Assembly (NCBI RefSeq): GCF_947077765.1 | Contig: NZ_CAMTTF010000003.1 | Coordinates: forward strand, 62,001-126,000 | Source: Salinibacter grassmerensis | GTDB taxonomy: Bacteria > Bacteroidota > Rhodothermia > Rhodothermales > Salinibacteraceae | Length of the DNA: 64,000 nucleotides | Direction of reading: 5' to 3' | In this document: one piece after another, positions 47,710-56,608 of the stretch | Layout of the letters: each line of letters starts with the position of its first letter | Position numbering within the stretch: the stretch's first letter is position 1 | Program-made: the position numbers and the translations under genes | Notes under the pieces: model-generated | Seen by the model: only the letters and a program-made list of their open reading frames with translations | Told to the model about the DNA's origin: nothing | Database searches by the model: none

Positions 47710-47723
47710 GCGTTCAATAACGG
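47710..47723 (-). repeat. Dispersed polar motif, copy 7 (degenerate)
   Basis: Reads CCGTTATTGAACGC on the minus strand, 10/14, with the CCGTTATTG core intact. Confidence 0.5.
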
Positions 47724-47954
47724 ATGTGAGCAGCGCACACATAGTTTACCCACACGTTTTCGGAGATACAACTGCCACTGACAGGCGTTTCGGGAGATTT
47801 GACCGTTTTCCATCGGGCCACTGCTGGTTGCGCGCCTCACCGCGTAAACAATCCTGACACAGAGGGACGTTCATCCGCCAACCGCCGTTCCGAAAGACGT
47901 GTACCGACACGCACCGGAAAGACCTCCCTGATTGTAGACGAAAGTGACATTTTT

Positions 47955-47968
47955 TCTTTCAATAACGG
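47955..47968 (-). repeat. Dispersed polar motif, copy 8 (degenerate)
   Basis: Reads CCGTTATTGAAAGA on the minus strand, 11/14, with the CCGTTATTG core intact. Confidence 0.55.
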
Positions 47969-48031
47969 AAACAAATAGGTGGGGCTCAGCGGATCCTTAT
48001 CTGGAGTCGCCCACCGTCGGTTGCCGCCCGA

Positions 48032-48682
48032 TCAGTAGTTCAGCGTAAAGTAATCGCCGTCCTGGTCGGGATGGAGATGCAGAAGATCGGCCTCCGTGAG
48101 ACGGAGCAGCGTCTGGGACGCTCGCTCCGGTGAAATGTCGGCTAGCTGAGCCAACTGCGACACAGAGATGCGGCCGTAGTCATCCAGGTAACGCATGAGC
48201 AGGGACTCCGTCTCCCCAAACTCGAACGTCACCCCCACCTGGTCTTCCTGCTCACGGAGCTCCTGAATGGTCTCGGGGCTTGCCTCAATGCTGCTGGCAT
48301 CGACCCGCACATACGTTCGTCCGTTCTCCTCAGGGGCCTCCTCGTCGGGCACCACGACGTGGGGCTTGGTGCTGCTTTCGGGGATCGTCACGACGAGCAC
48401 GTCGCACCGGGGCTCCACCACAATCCGCTCCGTCTCGTACTCCACAACGGGTCGGGAGTGGGCGTTCACGGCCTGACGGAGGAGAAACTCCTGTTCGGAC
48501 GTGTGCTCCAGCCCCATGATGGTTCCGTCGTCGTTGACGCCGAGCACAATGCGTCCACCGTTGGTGTTTGCCAGCGCCACCACTTCCTTCGCGATGCGCT
48601 CGGGCCGGGGGGCCCGGCGCTTAAACTCCACGCTGATTCCCTCCCCCAAGTCGACGAGCTGTTCCAGTTCTCGACGCGTCAT
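48032..48682 (-). CDS. AlbA_2/Schlafen-type putative DNA-binding ATPase-like protein
   Basis: Protein of 216 residues. The AlbA_2 domain fills the first 130 residues (EGISVEFKRRAPRPERIAKE, VVALANTNGGRIVLGVNDDG, RTYVRVDASSIEAS). A C-terminal winged-helix-like region follows (LLMRYLDDYGRISVSQLAQL, ADISPERASQTLLRLTEADL), ending in YFTLNY. Such proteins are often regulators or parts of defence and stress systems. No partner is adjacent, and it is on the same strand as gpsA and the topoisomerase genes. Function unknown. Confidence 0.75.
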   Translation of the reverse strand: MTRRELEQLVDLGEGISVEFKRRAPRPERIAKEVVALANTNGGRIVLGVNDDGTIMGLEHTSEQEFLLRQAVNAHSRPVVEYETERIVVEPRCDVLVVTIPESSTKPHVVVPDEEAPEENGRTYVRVDASSIEASPETIQELREQEDQVGVTFEFGETESLLMRYLDDYGRISVSQLAQLADISPERASQTLLRLTEADLLHLHPDQDGDYFTLNY

Positions 48683-48773
48683 ACCAGTCGTGCAGGCGAA
48701 CGATGAGTAGGTGCAGCCGGGCCGAAGAGGCGAGACAACAGCCCTCAGGGGGGAGCAACGAAGAACACTAAGG

Positions 48774-49808
48774 TCAAGAGACGTTCTGAAGGCTCTGTGG
48801 CAGCCAATGCTCTCGCTTGGCCGATCGCGTCATGAGCTCGTCCACCATGTCTTCGGGCCGCTGATCCTCGAACAGAACACGGTGGACCGCCTCGGTGATG
48901 GGCATCTCGATGTCGTAATGGCGCGCGAGATCTTGAATCGACTGGGTCGTCCGGACGCCCTCCGCCACCATGTCCATTCCCGACTCGATCTCTTCAAGCG
49001 TCTTTCCTCTTCCAATTTGCTCGCCGAGGTGGCGATTGCGGCTGTGCTGGCTCATGCAGGTCACGAGCAGATCCCCGATGCCCGCCAACCCAGCGAACGT
49101 TTGGGGCTTGGCCCCCATCGCAATCCCGAGGCGCCGCATCTCGGCGAGGCCACGAGTGACGAGGGCCGCCTTGGCGTTGTCCCCGTATCCGACCCCATCC
49201 CCCATCCCCGCCGCAATCGCGAGGACATTCTTCGCAGAGCCCCCAATCTCTACGCCCACCACGTCGGTGTTCACGTATACCCGAAGACGGTCGGTCATAA
49301 AGGCGTTCTGGACCCACTCGGCCCGCGGTTCGGTGGGGGCGGCCGCAACCAATGTGGTCGGTTGGTTTTCGGCCACCTCCTCCGCGTGACTGGGCCCGTA
49401 GAGCACCCCAATCTGTTGGGCCTCCATCCCCGTCAGTTCATCGGCCAGAACCTGCGACATCGTCTGCAGGGTGTCGTTTTCGATTCCTTTCGCCAACGAC
49501 ACCACGGTCGTCCCCGGGCGAGTGAGCGGCGCGATGCGGGCCGCCACGCTGCGCAGGTTCTGCGAGGGCACCGCCACGGCCCACAGGGACGAGGCCCCCG
49601 CGGCGGCCTCAAGGTCCGACGTCACGTGCACGGACGATGGGATCTCAATATCAGAGAGGTACGTCGGGTTGTGGTGCGTTGCCCGCATCCGCTCGACCGC
49701 TTCGTCGCGGCGGGCCCAGAGGGTCACGTTGCGCCCCGCAGCGGCGAGGTGAACAGCGAGGGCCGTTCCCCAGCTTCCGGCTCCGAAGAGCGTAATCGAC
49801 GTCGACAT
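48774..49808 (-). CDS. gpsA: Glycerol-3-phosphate dehydrogenase [NAD(P)+], copy 1
   Basis: Cytosolic enzyme of 344 residues interconverting dihydroxyacetone phosphate and sn-glycerol 3-phosphate. The N-terminal NAD(P) fold is ITLFGAGSWGTALAVHLAAA, then VTLWARRDEAVERM and GTTVVSLAKGIE. The catalytic region has GVLYGPSHAEEVAENQPTTLV, the lysine in GSAKNVLAIAAGMGDGVGYGDNAKAALVTRGLAE (split here over two helices) and AGIGDLLVTCMSQHSRNRHLG. It lies 118 bases downstream of plsY on the same strand, the usual partnership for supplying G3P to phospholipids. A closely similar paralogue is at 57751-58776. Confidence 0.94.
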   Translation of the reverse strand: MSTSITLFGAGSWGTALAVHLAAAGRNVTLWARRDEAVERMRATHHNPTYLSDIEIPSSVHVTSDLEAAAGASSLWAVAVPSQNLRSVAARIAPLTRPGTTVVSLAKGIENDTLQTMSQVLADELTGMEAQQIGVLYGPSHAEEVAENQPTTLVAAAPTEPRAEWVQNAFMTDRLRVYVNTDVVGVEIGGSAKNVLAIAAGMGDGVGYGDNAKAALVTRGLAEMRRLGIAMGAKPQTFAGLAGIGDLLVTCMSQHSRNRHLGEQIGRGKTLEEIESGMDMVAEGVRTTQSIQDLARHYDIEMPITEAVHRVLFEDQRPEDMVDELMTRSAKREHWLPQSLQNVS

Positions 49809-49926
49809 GAGAAGTCGTCTGAATGCAAAGAATCGGGCGCGGGGCCGACGGCTTTCAGTCCAAAATGGGCCCTAGGCAGGGACGCCCCCTGCGGCAGATG
49901 TACTGAAAGGGGCGCCGGGACCTTCG

Positions 49927-50616
49927 TCAAAGTTCTCCACGCCCCCGCATGCCCTGGGCCGGCTCGAAGGAGCTAATCTGGCTTTCGGTGCCGTTCAGGA
50001 GGCGCTGAATGTTGGACCGGTGCGCCACCACAATGGACAGCGCGAGGAGCCCCCCAAAGACGAGCAGGCTCGGGTCGAGGTCGGCCCCAAACCCGAAGCG
50101 GCGAAAGGCCACAAGGGTCGGAAACGCCACGGCGGCGGTGATTGAGGACAGCGACACGTAGCGAGAGGACAGCAACACCGTCACGAAGACCGCAAGCGTA
50201 ATCGCCATGGTGAGGGGCGTGAGCGCAAAAAGCATCCCGGCGGCCGTGTTTACGCCCTTCCCGCCCTCGAACCGGGCAAAGATGGGATACATGTGACCGA
50301 TCACCGCCCCAAGTCCGGCGAGCAGTCCCAAGACCACGAACGGGTCTCCCCCAAACAGCGACAGGCTGGGCGGGATGGGATCAATGCGGATCACCGATGC
50401 CACGACGCCCGCCGCGAGGAAGCCCTTCCCAAAATCCACGACCGTCGCCAGCGCGCCCGCCTGCCACCCCACGACGCGGAAGGCATTGGTGGCCCCGCAA
50501 TTATGACTTCCATGATTGCGGATGTCCACCCCGTGTAGGGCCTTGCTCGACCACAGCGCGCCGGGAACGGACCCCAGGAAATAACTGATGAGCAGTATGA
50601 CGGTCAGCGACCACAT
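49927..50616 (-). CDS. plsY: Acyl-phosphate:glycerol-3-phosphate acyltransferase
   Basis: Membrane enzyme of 229 residues with five or so hydrophobic segments; it acylates G3P to lysophosphatidate using acyl-phosphate. Family motifs are SYFLGSVPGALWSSKALHGV, IRNHGSHNCGATNAFRVVGW, and ARFEGGKGVNTAAGMLFALT. The start ATG 50616 (MWSLTVILLISYFLGSVPGA) fits the first helix. It is followed by gpsA, so substrate supply and use are neighbours. The 25-residue C-terminal extension (LNGTESQISSFEPAQGMRGR) is longer than in E. coli. Confidence 0.93.
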   Translation of the reverse strand: MWSLTVILLISYFLGSVPGALWSSKALHGVDIRNHGSHNCGATNAFRVVGWQAGALATVVDFGKGFLAAGVVASVIRIDPIPPSLSLFGGDPFVVLGLLAGLGAVIGHMYPIFARFEGGKGVNTAAGMLFALTPLTMAITLAVFVTVLLSSRYVSLSSITAAVAFPTLVAFRRFGFGADLDPSLLVFGGLLALSIVVAHRSNIQRLLNGTESQISSFEPAQGMRGRGEL

Positions 50617-50779
50617 GTCGACACCCCAGCAGCGGTGAGCGGATTGAGAGTGCGGCGCGAAGGCAGGACCGAGGTGCGTCGACGCGCCTCGGGAATTTAG
50701 TGCCTATCGTATCTCTTATTTGACGCCAAATGTTCCGGGGGAACCGGTCGATCCATCCCGGTACTTCACCTCGAAACAG

Positions 50780-51793
50780 CTAGGAGGAGGCCTCTGCGTC
50801 ATCAATCCGGCCCATTCGGATCGGCGATTCGCCGACCGCCTCCAGTTTATCAACGGCCCGAGATACATCCTCCGCCCGCACCACAGCCACCAGACCGATC
50901 CCGAGGTTAAAGGTTTGCCGCATGTCGTCTTCCGGCACATCCCCGAGCTCTTGAATCAACGAGAAGATGGACGGGCGATCCCAGGCGTCGTAATCGACTA
51001 CCGCTGCACACGCGTCCGGCACCACCCGGCGAAGATTGTTCGGAAGCCCCCCACCGGTGATGTGCGCGAGTCCACGGGCAAGACCGGCCTCCGCGAGCGC
51101 TCGGATCGGGCGCAGGTACGACCGGTGAACGCGAAGCAGCGCCTCTCCCACCGACATCCCTCCCAGTTCGGAGGGGCAATCGTCTACGGTGAACGCGTCG
51201 AAGAGAACGCTCCGGGCGAGGGTGTAGCCGTTGGTGTGGACGCCGGTCGAGGGCAGCCCGAGGAGCACGTCCCCGGGGGCTACCTCGTCCCCCGTCACGA
51301 TCTCGCCCTTGTCCACGAGCCCGACGACCGTCCCCACCAGATCGAAGTCGCCCTCGCCGTACACATCCGGCATTTCCGCAATCTCTCCGCCCACCAACGC
51401 GCATCCATTCTCGTCACAGGCCGTCGCGAACCCCCCCACGACCGCCTCCGCCGTGTCGGGCTCAAGGGCGCCTACCCCGTAATAGTCGAGAAAGTACAAG
51501 GGCTGGGCCCCACACACGGCCACGTCGTTTACGCAGTGGTTCACCAAATCCTGCCCTACCGTATCGTAGCGCTCGGCGCGGGACGCCACCTTCAACTTGG
51601 TGCCCACCCCATCGATGGACGAGACGAGCACTGGCTCGTCCATGCCCTCCAGGTCCGGCTCGAAGAATGACCCGAAGGCCCCAATGTCGGCCAGTACGCC
51701 GGGCGTAAAGGTTTCTTGCACGCTCGACCGAATGCGGTCGACCGTTTCTTCGCCGGCTTCAACGTCAACACCAGCCTCTTTATAGGTTGTCAT
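50780..51793 (-). CDS. purM: Phosphoribosylformylglycinamidine cyclo-ligase (AIR synthetase)
   Basis: Purine-synthesis enzyme of 337 residues in the AIRS/PurM fold. MTTYKEAGVDVEAGEETVDR is the family start. Then come DIGAFGSFFEPDLEGMDEPV, LVSSIDGVGTKLKVA, HCVNDVAVCGAQPLYFLDYY, ALVGGEIAEMPDVY and GLPSTGVHTNGYTLARSVLF, with LAHITGGGLPNNLRRVVPD near the end. I start at ATG 51793; four residues upstream are also open. It is monocistronic in this view, 46 bases from the phytoene-synthase-like gene on the same strand. Confidence 0.95.
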   Translation of the reverse strand: MTTYKEAGVDVEAGEETVDRIRSSVQETFTPGVLADIGAFGSFFEPDLEGMDEPVLVSSIDGVGTKLKVASRAERYDTVGQDLVNHCVNDVAVCGAQPLYFLDYYGVGALEPDTAEAVVGGFATACDENGCALVGGEIAEMPDVYGEGDFDLVGTVVGLVDKGEIVTGDEVAPGDVLLGLPSTGVHTNGYTLARSVLFDAFTVDDCPSELGGMSVGEALLRVHRSYLRPIRALAEAGLARGLAHITGGGLPNNLRRVVPDACAAVVDYDAWDRPSIFSLIQELGDVPEDDMRQTFNLGIGLVAVVRAEDVSRAVDKLEAVGESPIRMGRIDDAEASS

Positions 51794-51838
51794 GGTCTTA
51801 CACACTGTGATTTGTAACGTACCGCGGTTGGTTGGGCG

Positions 51839-52648
51839 CTATCGGCGGCCGAAGAGCATGAGCAGATACACCTCCAGCCGACGGAATCGCGACAACTCGA
51901 CGGGGGCCGACCAGAGGTCGTAATCACGTCGATCCAATTCGTCCAGCAGAGCGAGGGCACCGTGCCAGTACCGAAGCAGAGCGTAGCGCTTCCGAACCCC
52001 AAGGTCTTCGGCCAACGATCGGCCTCGCTGCAGGGCGTCGCGCACCCGGACACTCTGCTTCCAGAGCAGCCGACGGGCTCCCTCCGTAGCCGGCCCCGTT
52101 CGGAGCTGCTCCACCGTGACATCGTACTGACGGAGCTCTTCAAGTGGCACGAAGAGACGTCCCTGTGCTAGGTCGGCGGGCAGCCGGAGGAGATGCGTCA
52201 GGTGAAAAAACCCACGGGCCAGTTCGTCGACCCACCCAGTCTGCACAGAATTGGTCAGGCCCGCCAGGTGCCCAAGAAGACGGGCATGGGGCGCGGCCCA
52301 GAGCCGGACGAAGGTCTCCAGCTGATCGGAGTTTTGGAAGCGGGTCTTCCCCACGAGCAGACGTGCGGCTTCAACCTGCGCCCCAAGCCAGTCCAGGGTC
52401 AGGTCATGGGTCTCACACGCCTCGTAGGCGGCGGACGCGGTCTCTTCAGGCATTCCCCGGAGCGGCTGGGCCGCCTCCGCCCGTGCTCGCTCCTCGTCAA
52501 AATAGGCCTCCACGTCTTGGCCCGCTGGCACCGTCGGGCTCTTAAGGGCCGAGTGCCAGTGCCAAAACGCCCGCGCCGCGGGGCGGCGGCGCGCAGACCA
52601 ACCGTCGTAGAACGGGCGGGGCAAATCCGTCGTATGATCGTCACCCAT
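51839..52648 (-). CDS. Phytoene/squalene-synthase-fold protein lacking the Asp-rich motifs
   Basis: Protein of 269 residues with the all-helical look of the SQS/PSY superfamily. The region FFHLTHLLRLPADLAQGRLFVPLEELRQYDVT corresponds to the second metal-binding helix plus the GRxYLP-type loop (for length reasons, residues are given in two parts: QGRLFVPLEELRQYDVT and FFHLTHLLRLPADLA). In active enzymes this helix reads DVxEDxxRGR; here only one Asp remains. The first DDxxD-type motif is not visible at all. It may be a non-catalytic relative (as in NDUFAF6-like assembly factors) or an enzyme with altered chemistry. Start at ATG 52648 (MGDDHTTDLPRPFYDGW). Confidence 0.6.
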   Translation of the reverse strand: MGDDHTTDLPRPFYDGWSARRRPAARAFWHWHSALKSPTVPAGQDVEAYFDEERARAEAAQPLRGMPEETASAAYEACETHDLTLDWLGAQVEAARLLVGKTRFQNSDQLETFVRLWAAPHARLLGHLAGLTNSVQTGWVDELARGFFHLTHLLRLPADLAQGRLFVPLEELRQYDVTVEQLRTGPATEGARRLLWKQSVRVRDALQRGRSLAEDLGVRKRYALLRYWHGALALLDELDRRDYDLWSAPVELSRFRRLEVYLLMLFGRR

Positions 52649-52701
52649 CCGAAACCGAAAAGTCCGTCGCACCAAAGTATACGATCAGAGCACCCCCAAA
52701 T

Positions 52702-52738
52702 ACGGAACGGGGAAGCCACTGCGGGCTCCCCCGTCCGT
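52702..52738 (-). terminator. Hairpin downstream of aconitase
   Basis: On the minus strand ACGGACGGGGGAGCC, loop, GGCTTCCCCGTTCCGT. A long GC-rich stem with small interruptions, 24 bases past the aconitase stop. It has no clear T-run, so it may be a stabilising 3' structure rather than a strict Rho-independent terminator. Confidence 0.5.
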
Positions 52739-52761
52739 CTCATTGCTAAGCCAGAGCGACG

Positions 52762-54738
52762 TTACGCTTCCACGCCGGCGAACTCCTTCTTTACCACGCT
52801 AATCTGGCTCCCCTCGAGCACCATTTCGAGCTCTCGGTCGGACAGGTCGTGCTCCACGACGTAGGTCTCATCCTTGTCTGCGTTCGTGACCTCCACGTCC
52901 GTTCCGGACTGCACCTGATCGCGCAGGTTGCGGAGCTGCAGGGTATCGCCCTGCTCAATGCTGTCGTAGGACTCGTCGTCCTTGAACAAGAGCGGCAGGA
53001 TTCCGAAGTTGGCCAGGTTCTGCCGGTGGATTCGGGCGTAGCTCTTGGCAATCTTGACGCGGGTGCCGAGCCAGCGCGGCGCGATGGCGGCGTGCTCCCG
53101 GCTCGACCCCTGCCCGTAGTTCGTACCGCCGACGACGGCAAAGCCATTCTCTTGGTGCTCCATGGCACGGTCGAAGAAGCTCTCATCGACCTGCTCGAAG
53201 ACGAACTCCGAAATCTTCGGGATGTTGGAGCGGTAGGGCAGAATGCGTGAGCCAGCCGGCATGATTTCGTCGGTAGAAACGTCGTCGCCCACCTTCAAGA
53301 GAACCGGCAGGTCAAACGAGTTCTGAAGCGGCTCAAACTCGGGCAGCGAAACGACGTTCGGGCCCTTCTCGAGGTCGACGTTCTTCGCCTCCTCCTCGCT
53401 CAGCGGCTCCACGAGTTGATCGGTGTTGACGCTGATCTGATCCGGCGTCTCCGCGTCCGGATACTCCATGTCGTAAAGGTCTGCCAGATCGCGCGGGTCG
53501 GTAATCTCGCCGGTGAGCGCCGAGGCAGCGGCCGTCTCCGGGCTCACGAGGAATACCGCGTCTTCCTTCGTGCCGGAGCGGCCTGGGAAGTTGCGGGGCA
53601 CCGTGCGCACCGAGATCTGACCGGTGGCGGGCGCCTGGCCCATGCCAATGCAGCCGTTGCAGCCGGCCTGGTGGATGCGGGCGCCGGCGCGGGTCAGCAT
53701 CTGGAGGTGCCCGGAGTTCATCAGGTTCTCCAAGATCTGCCGCGAGGTCGGGTTCACGTCGAAGGACACCCGGTCGTGCACCTGGTGGCCATCCACAATC
53801 TCGGCGGCGCTGGCGAAGTCACGGAAGCCAGGGTTGGCGGAAGAACCCACGTAGCTTTGGTAGATCTCCTGACCCTCCACCTCTCGCACCGGCACGACGT
53901 TGCCCGGGCTGCTGGGCTTCGCGATCTTCGGCTCCAGCTCCGAAAGGTTGATCTCTTCGTACTCGTCGTAGTCGGCGTCCTCGTCGGCCTGGATCTCCTG
54001 GAAGACCTCTTCGCGGCCCTGGCGGCGGAGGAACGCCCGCACTTCGTCGTCGGACGGGAAGACCGTGCTGGTCGCACCCAGCTCCGTCCCCATGTTGGCG
54101 ATGACGTGCCGGTCCATGCAGCTGAGGCTGTCAAGGCCTGGGCCATAATACTCAATGACCTGCCCCACGCCTCCATCCACGTCGTGACGCTCCAACATGG
54201 TGAGGATGACATCCTTTGCGCTTACCCAGTCGGGCAGTTCCCCGGTGAGCTTCACACCCCAGACCTCCGGCATGTTGATCGTGTACGGCTTGCCGGCCAT
54301 TGCCATGGCGACATCGAGACCGCCGGCCCCGATGGCGAGCATGCCGATGGCGCCCGCGGCGGGCGAGTGACTGTCGGAGCCAATCAGCGTCTTGCCCGGC
54401 TCTCCAAACCGCTCCTGGTGCACCGGGTGGCTCACGCCGTTGCCCGGGCGGCTGTACCACGCGCCAAACTTCTTGCAGGCGCTGCGCAGGAAGAGGTGGT
54501 CGTCCGGGTTCTTAAAGTCGGACTGAATGAGATTGTGATCGACGTACTGCGCCGAAAGCTCGGTCTGGACGCGGGGAATGCCCATCGCCTCAAACTCCAG
54601 CATCACCATCGTGCCGGTGGCGTCCTGAGTGAGGGTCTGGTCCATTTCGAGACCGATTTCCTTCCCCACCTCCACGTCCTCGAAGCTTCCGTCAGCGAGA
54701 TGGCTGTCGATTAGCTTCTCTGCAACATTTTTACCCAT
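52762..54738 (-). CDS. Aconitate hydratase
   Basis: TCA-cycle enzyme of 658 residues that interconverts citrate and isocitrate. Iron-sulfur cysteines lie in HQAGCNGCIGMGQAPA and in the earlier SLSCMDRHVIANMGTE. Substrate residues are in LIGSDSHSPAAGAIGML and FGGTNYGQGSSREHAA-like VVGGTNYGQGSSREHAAIAP. The swivel domain ends the protein (VLPYRSN-type to SYARIHRQNLANFGILPLLF). The size and layout match the mitochondrial/bacterial AcnA-like family of about 650 residues. I start at ATG 54738 (MGKNVAEKLIDSHL). It is a single gene here; 154 bases separate it from the hydratase gene upstream. Confidence 0.93.
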   Translation of the reverse strand: MGKNVAEKLIDSHLADGSFEDVEVGKEIGLEMDQTLTQDATGTMVMLEFEAMGIPRVQTELSAQYVDHNLIQSDFKNPDDHLFLRSACKKFGAWYSRPGNGVSHPVHQERFGEPGKTLIGSDSHSPAAGAIGMLAIGAGGLDVAMAMAGKPYTINMPEVWGVKLTGELPDWVSAKDVILTMLERHDVDGGVGQVIEYYGPGLDSLSCMDRHVIANMGTELGATSTVFPSDDEVRAFLRRQGREEVFQEIQADEDADYDEYEEINLSELEPKIAKPSSPGNVVPVREVEGQEIYQSYVGSSANPGFRDFASAAEIVDGHQVHDRVSFDVNPTSRQILENLMNSGHLQMLTRAGARIHQAGCNGCIGMGQAPATGQISVRTVPRNFPGRSGTKEDAVFLVSPETAAASALTGEITDPRDLADLYDMEYPDAETPDQISVNTDQLVEPLSEEEAKNVDLEKGPNVVSLPEFEPLQNSFDLPVLLKVGDDVSTDEIMPAGSRILPYRSNIPKISEFVFEQVDESFFDRAMEHQENGFAVVGGTNYGQGSSREHAAIAPRWLGTRVKIAKSYARIHRQNLANFGILPLLFKDDESYDSIEQGDTLQLRNLRDQVQSGTDVEVTNADKDETYVVEHDLSDRELEMVLEGSQISVVKKEFAGVEA

Positions 54739-54914
54739 AGGTCTAAAAGTAATGGTCAAGCAAAGTAGTCACGGATCGGCAAATACCACCCTCCAGCTAT
54801 ACTAGAATAACAGCCTTACTCCGGAGTTTACACTCCAGCACGTAAAATTTGTGTGCCCAACTCAGAGTGCATCATGAGTGGAATATCTTTACCTGCTGAG
54901 GAACCGCCCGTTCC

Positions 54915-55709
54915 TCACCCCTGGGCTTCCTGTTTCCAGGGGGGGTCTTCATCGTTGAGGAAGGCTTCGATGCCCGCCTGACAGTCGTCCGTGCCACGGG
55001 CAAAGGCATTCATCTGTACCGCGTAGTCGAGCGCCTCGTCGAGCCCCATTCCGGGCACCCGCGCAAGCATCTGCTTCGTGAGCGCCACCGCCGAGCCGCT
55101 CGTTTCCCGCGCAAGTTCGTGGGCCAGATTGCCCACCGCCTCGTCGAGCTCGTCTTCCGAAACGACGCGGGTGACCAGTCCCATCTCCGCGGCCCGGGAC
55201 GCGTCCACCAGACGCCCCCGGAGTAGCAGGTTTCGAGTCTGCGTCTCCCCCAGTTTCCGCCGCAGAAACACCATCACGATGGCCGGCACAAACCCGATGC
55301 GCACCTCCGAGAACCCGAGCCTCGCCCCCTCCGACACGTATGCAAAGTCGCAGACGGACGCGAGCCCACACCCGCCCCCGATGGCGTGGCCGTTGACCTT
55401 TGCAATAACGGGTATCGAAGACTGGTAAATCCGGCGGAAGAGCTCCGCGAGGTGGCGGGAGTCTTTCTGGTTCGCCGTCGGCCCCGCTTCGCGCATGGCC
55501 CGAAGCGAGGACAGATCCGCCCCGGCGGAAAAGGCCGAACCGGCCCCGGTCAGCACGATGGCGCGGAGGGACGCGTCCTCCTCCGCAGCGTCCAGGTCGT
55601 TCTTCAGCGCCGTCACCAGTTCGGCGTTTAGGGCGTTGCGCTTGTCGGGGCGATTGAGACGAAGGGTACGAACAAGGCCGTCGGTCGACGTCTGGATGAG
55701 ATTGGGCAT
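54915..55709 (-). CDS. Enoyl-CoA hydratase/isomerase family protein
   Basis: Crotonase-fold protein of 264 residues. LRLNRPDKRNALNAELVTAL and VLTGAGSAFSAGADLSSLRAM form the oxyanion region. The second glycine-rich loop is KVNGHAIGGGCGLASVCDFA, followed by RLGFSEVRIGFVPAIVMVFL, with the glutamate of hydratases in SEVRIGFVP. The second catalytic glutamate of ECH-1 is not obvious, so the reaction (hydratase, isomerase or methylglutaconyl-type) is open. A perfect copy of the dispersed motif lies inside this gene (55398-55411), where it forces the codons GTT ATT GCA AAG, atypical for this GC-rich genome. Confidence 0.85.
   Translation of the reverse strand: MPNLIQTSTDGLVRTLRLNRPDKRNALNAELVTALKNDLDAAEEDASLRAIVLTGAGSAFSAGADLSSLRAMREAGPTANQKDSRHLAELFRRIYQSSIPVIAKVNGHAIGGGCGLASVCDFAYVSEGARLGFSEVRIGFVPAIVMVFLRRKLGETQTRNLLLRGRLVDASRAAEMGLVTRVVSEDELDEAVGNLAHELARETSGSAVALTKQMLARVPGMGLDEALDYAVQMNAFARGTDDCQAGIEAFLNDEDPPWKQEAQG
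55398..55411 (-). repeat. Dispersed polar motif, copy 9 (perfect, intragenic)
   Basis: CCGTTATTGCAAAG on the minus strand, 14/14, inside the enoyl-CoA hydratase gene (codons for P-V-I-A-K). With one flanking base the 15-mer is identical to copy 10. Confidence 0.75.
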
Positions 55710-55781
55710 TCGTGAAAATCGACTGGTGTCGAGAAATGTAGAGCCTGGAAGTGCCTCCCTCCGCCTGTCTAGACGGGGATC

Positions 55782-56546
55782 CTACGCGAATTCGTCGGCC
55801 AGATAAAACCGGTAGATTGGCCAGACGTCGAGGACGAGATCGAGCGCGCGGTCGACCAACTCCGCCCCAAGGTCGAGGGTCTCTTCGCGACCAATGTAGT
55901 GGCGCACGTGAATCCCGTTCGCCCCGTCCACGCTGTCCGGAACGTGGTCTATGGGGGCCTCGAAGTCAGTTTTTGTCTTGCTTCCGCCCGACCTGCCGTG
56001 CGTCTGGAGCCGCCAGTCTTTTCTTTGCAATAACGGGTTTACAAGGTCGAGGTAGGTGCTGGGGGCACCCTGGATCCGCGACTTTGCCTGGGCCAGCAGG
56101 TCCGTTGCGTGGGATCCGACGTAGATGCCCACCGCAAATCCATCCGGGGAGACGCGGTGGGTGATCTGGACGTCTTCGAGGCGGCGCGTCTCCGGCCGAT
56201 AGAAAGACATCCACAAATTGTCGTTGCAGCCGCCGGCCCCAAAGTCATTTTTGAGCAGGCGGCTGAAGACGTATTTCTCGGTCTCGAACCCGAGCCGGTT
56301 CGGGAGCACCCAGTTCACCACCAGATCATCGCGGTAGCGCCGGAAAGGATCTTTTAGGTGGTCCGTGACTCCCGGCTTCTCCTTTTTGTACTGGTCGATG
56401 TGGGGCTCGGCCCGGAGCCGATCCAGCATCGCGAAGACCTTTTCGGACCACCCCTCGAACGACCGATCGAGGGATTCCGGGCGGCGCATGGCATCGAGGG
56501 ACTTTCGCGGCGGGTTGATGGCCGCAGTGGACGGCTCGTCGGACAT
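55782..56546 (-). CDS. Hypothetical protein
   Basis: Soluble protein of 254 residues. Basic and aromatic-rich segments such as DQYKKEKPGVTDHLKDPFRR, RDDLVVNWVLPNRLGFETEK and CNDNLWMSFYRPETRRLEDV suggest a compact alpha/beta fold. The C-terminal part has VWPIYRFYLADEF. I recognise no family; a nuclease-like or uncharacterised DUF is possible. A perfect motif copy at 56023-56036 is coding here and uses a TTA leucine codon (P-L-L-Q-R), rare in this genome. It lies between the enoyl-CoA hydratase and fbp on the same strand. Confidence 0.6.
   Translation of the reverse strand: MSDEPSTAAINPPRKSLDAMRRPESLDRSFEGWSEKVFAMLDRLRAEPHIDQYKKEKPGVTDHLKDPFRRYRDDLVVNWVLPNRLGFETEKYVFSRLLKNDFGAGGCNDNLWMSFYRPETRRLEDVQITHRVSPDGFAVGIYVGSHATDLLAQAKSRIQGAPSTYLDLVNPLLQRKDWRLQTHGRSGGSKTKTDFEAPIDHVPDSVDGANGIHVRHYIGREETLDLGAELVDRALDLVLDVWPIYRFYLADEFA
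56023..56036 (-). repeat. Dispersed polar motif, copy 10 (perfect, intragenic)
   Basis: CCGTTATTGCAAAG on the minus strand, 14/14, inside a hypothetical gene. Confidence 0.75.
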
Positions 56547-56608
56547 GTGGTACGGGAGAGATATCGGACGACAAACGCGTCGCTCGTACGACCCGTTGCG
56601 GCCAACGT

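Larger units (their letters stand above)
47705..48031. other. Promoter region of the topoisomerase operon with two motif copies
   Basis: A 327-base gap. It must contain the minus-strand promoter for the topoisomerase A subunit. Two copies of the dispersed motif (47710-47723 and 47955-47968) lie in it, the first beginning only 6 bases upstream of the start codon. The AT-rich patch near 47941-47985 is the only strongly AT-rich part. Confidence 0.5.
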
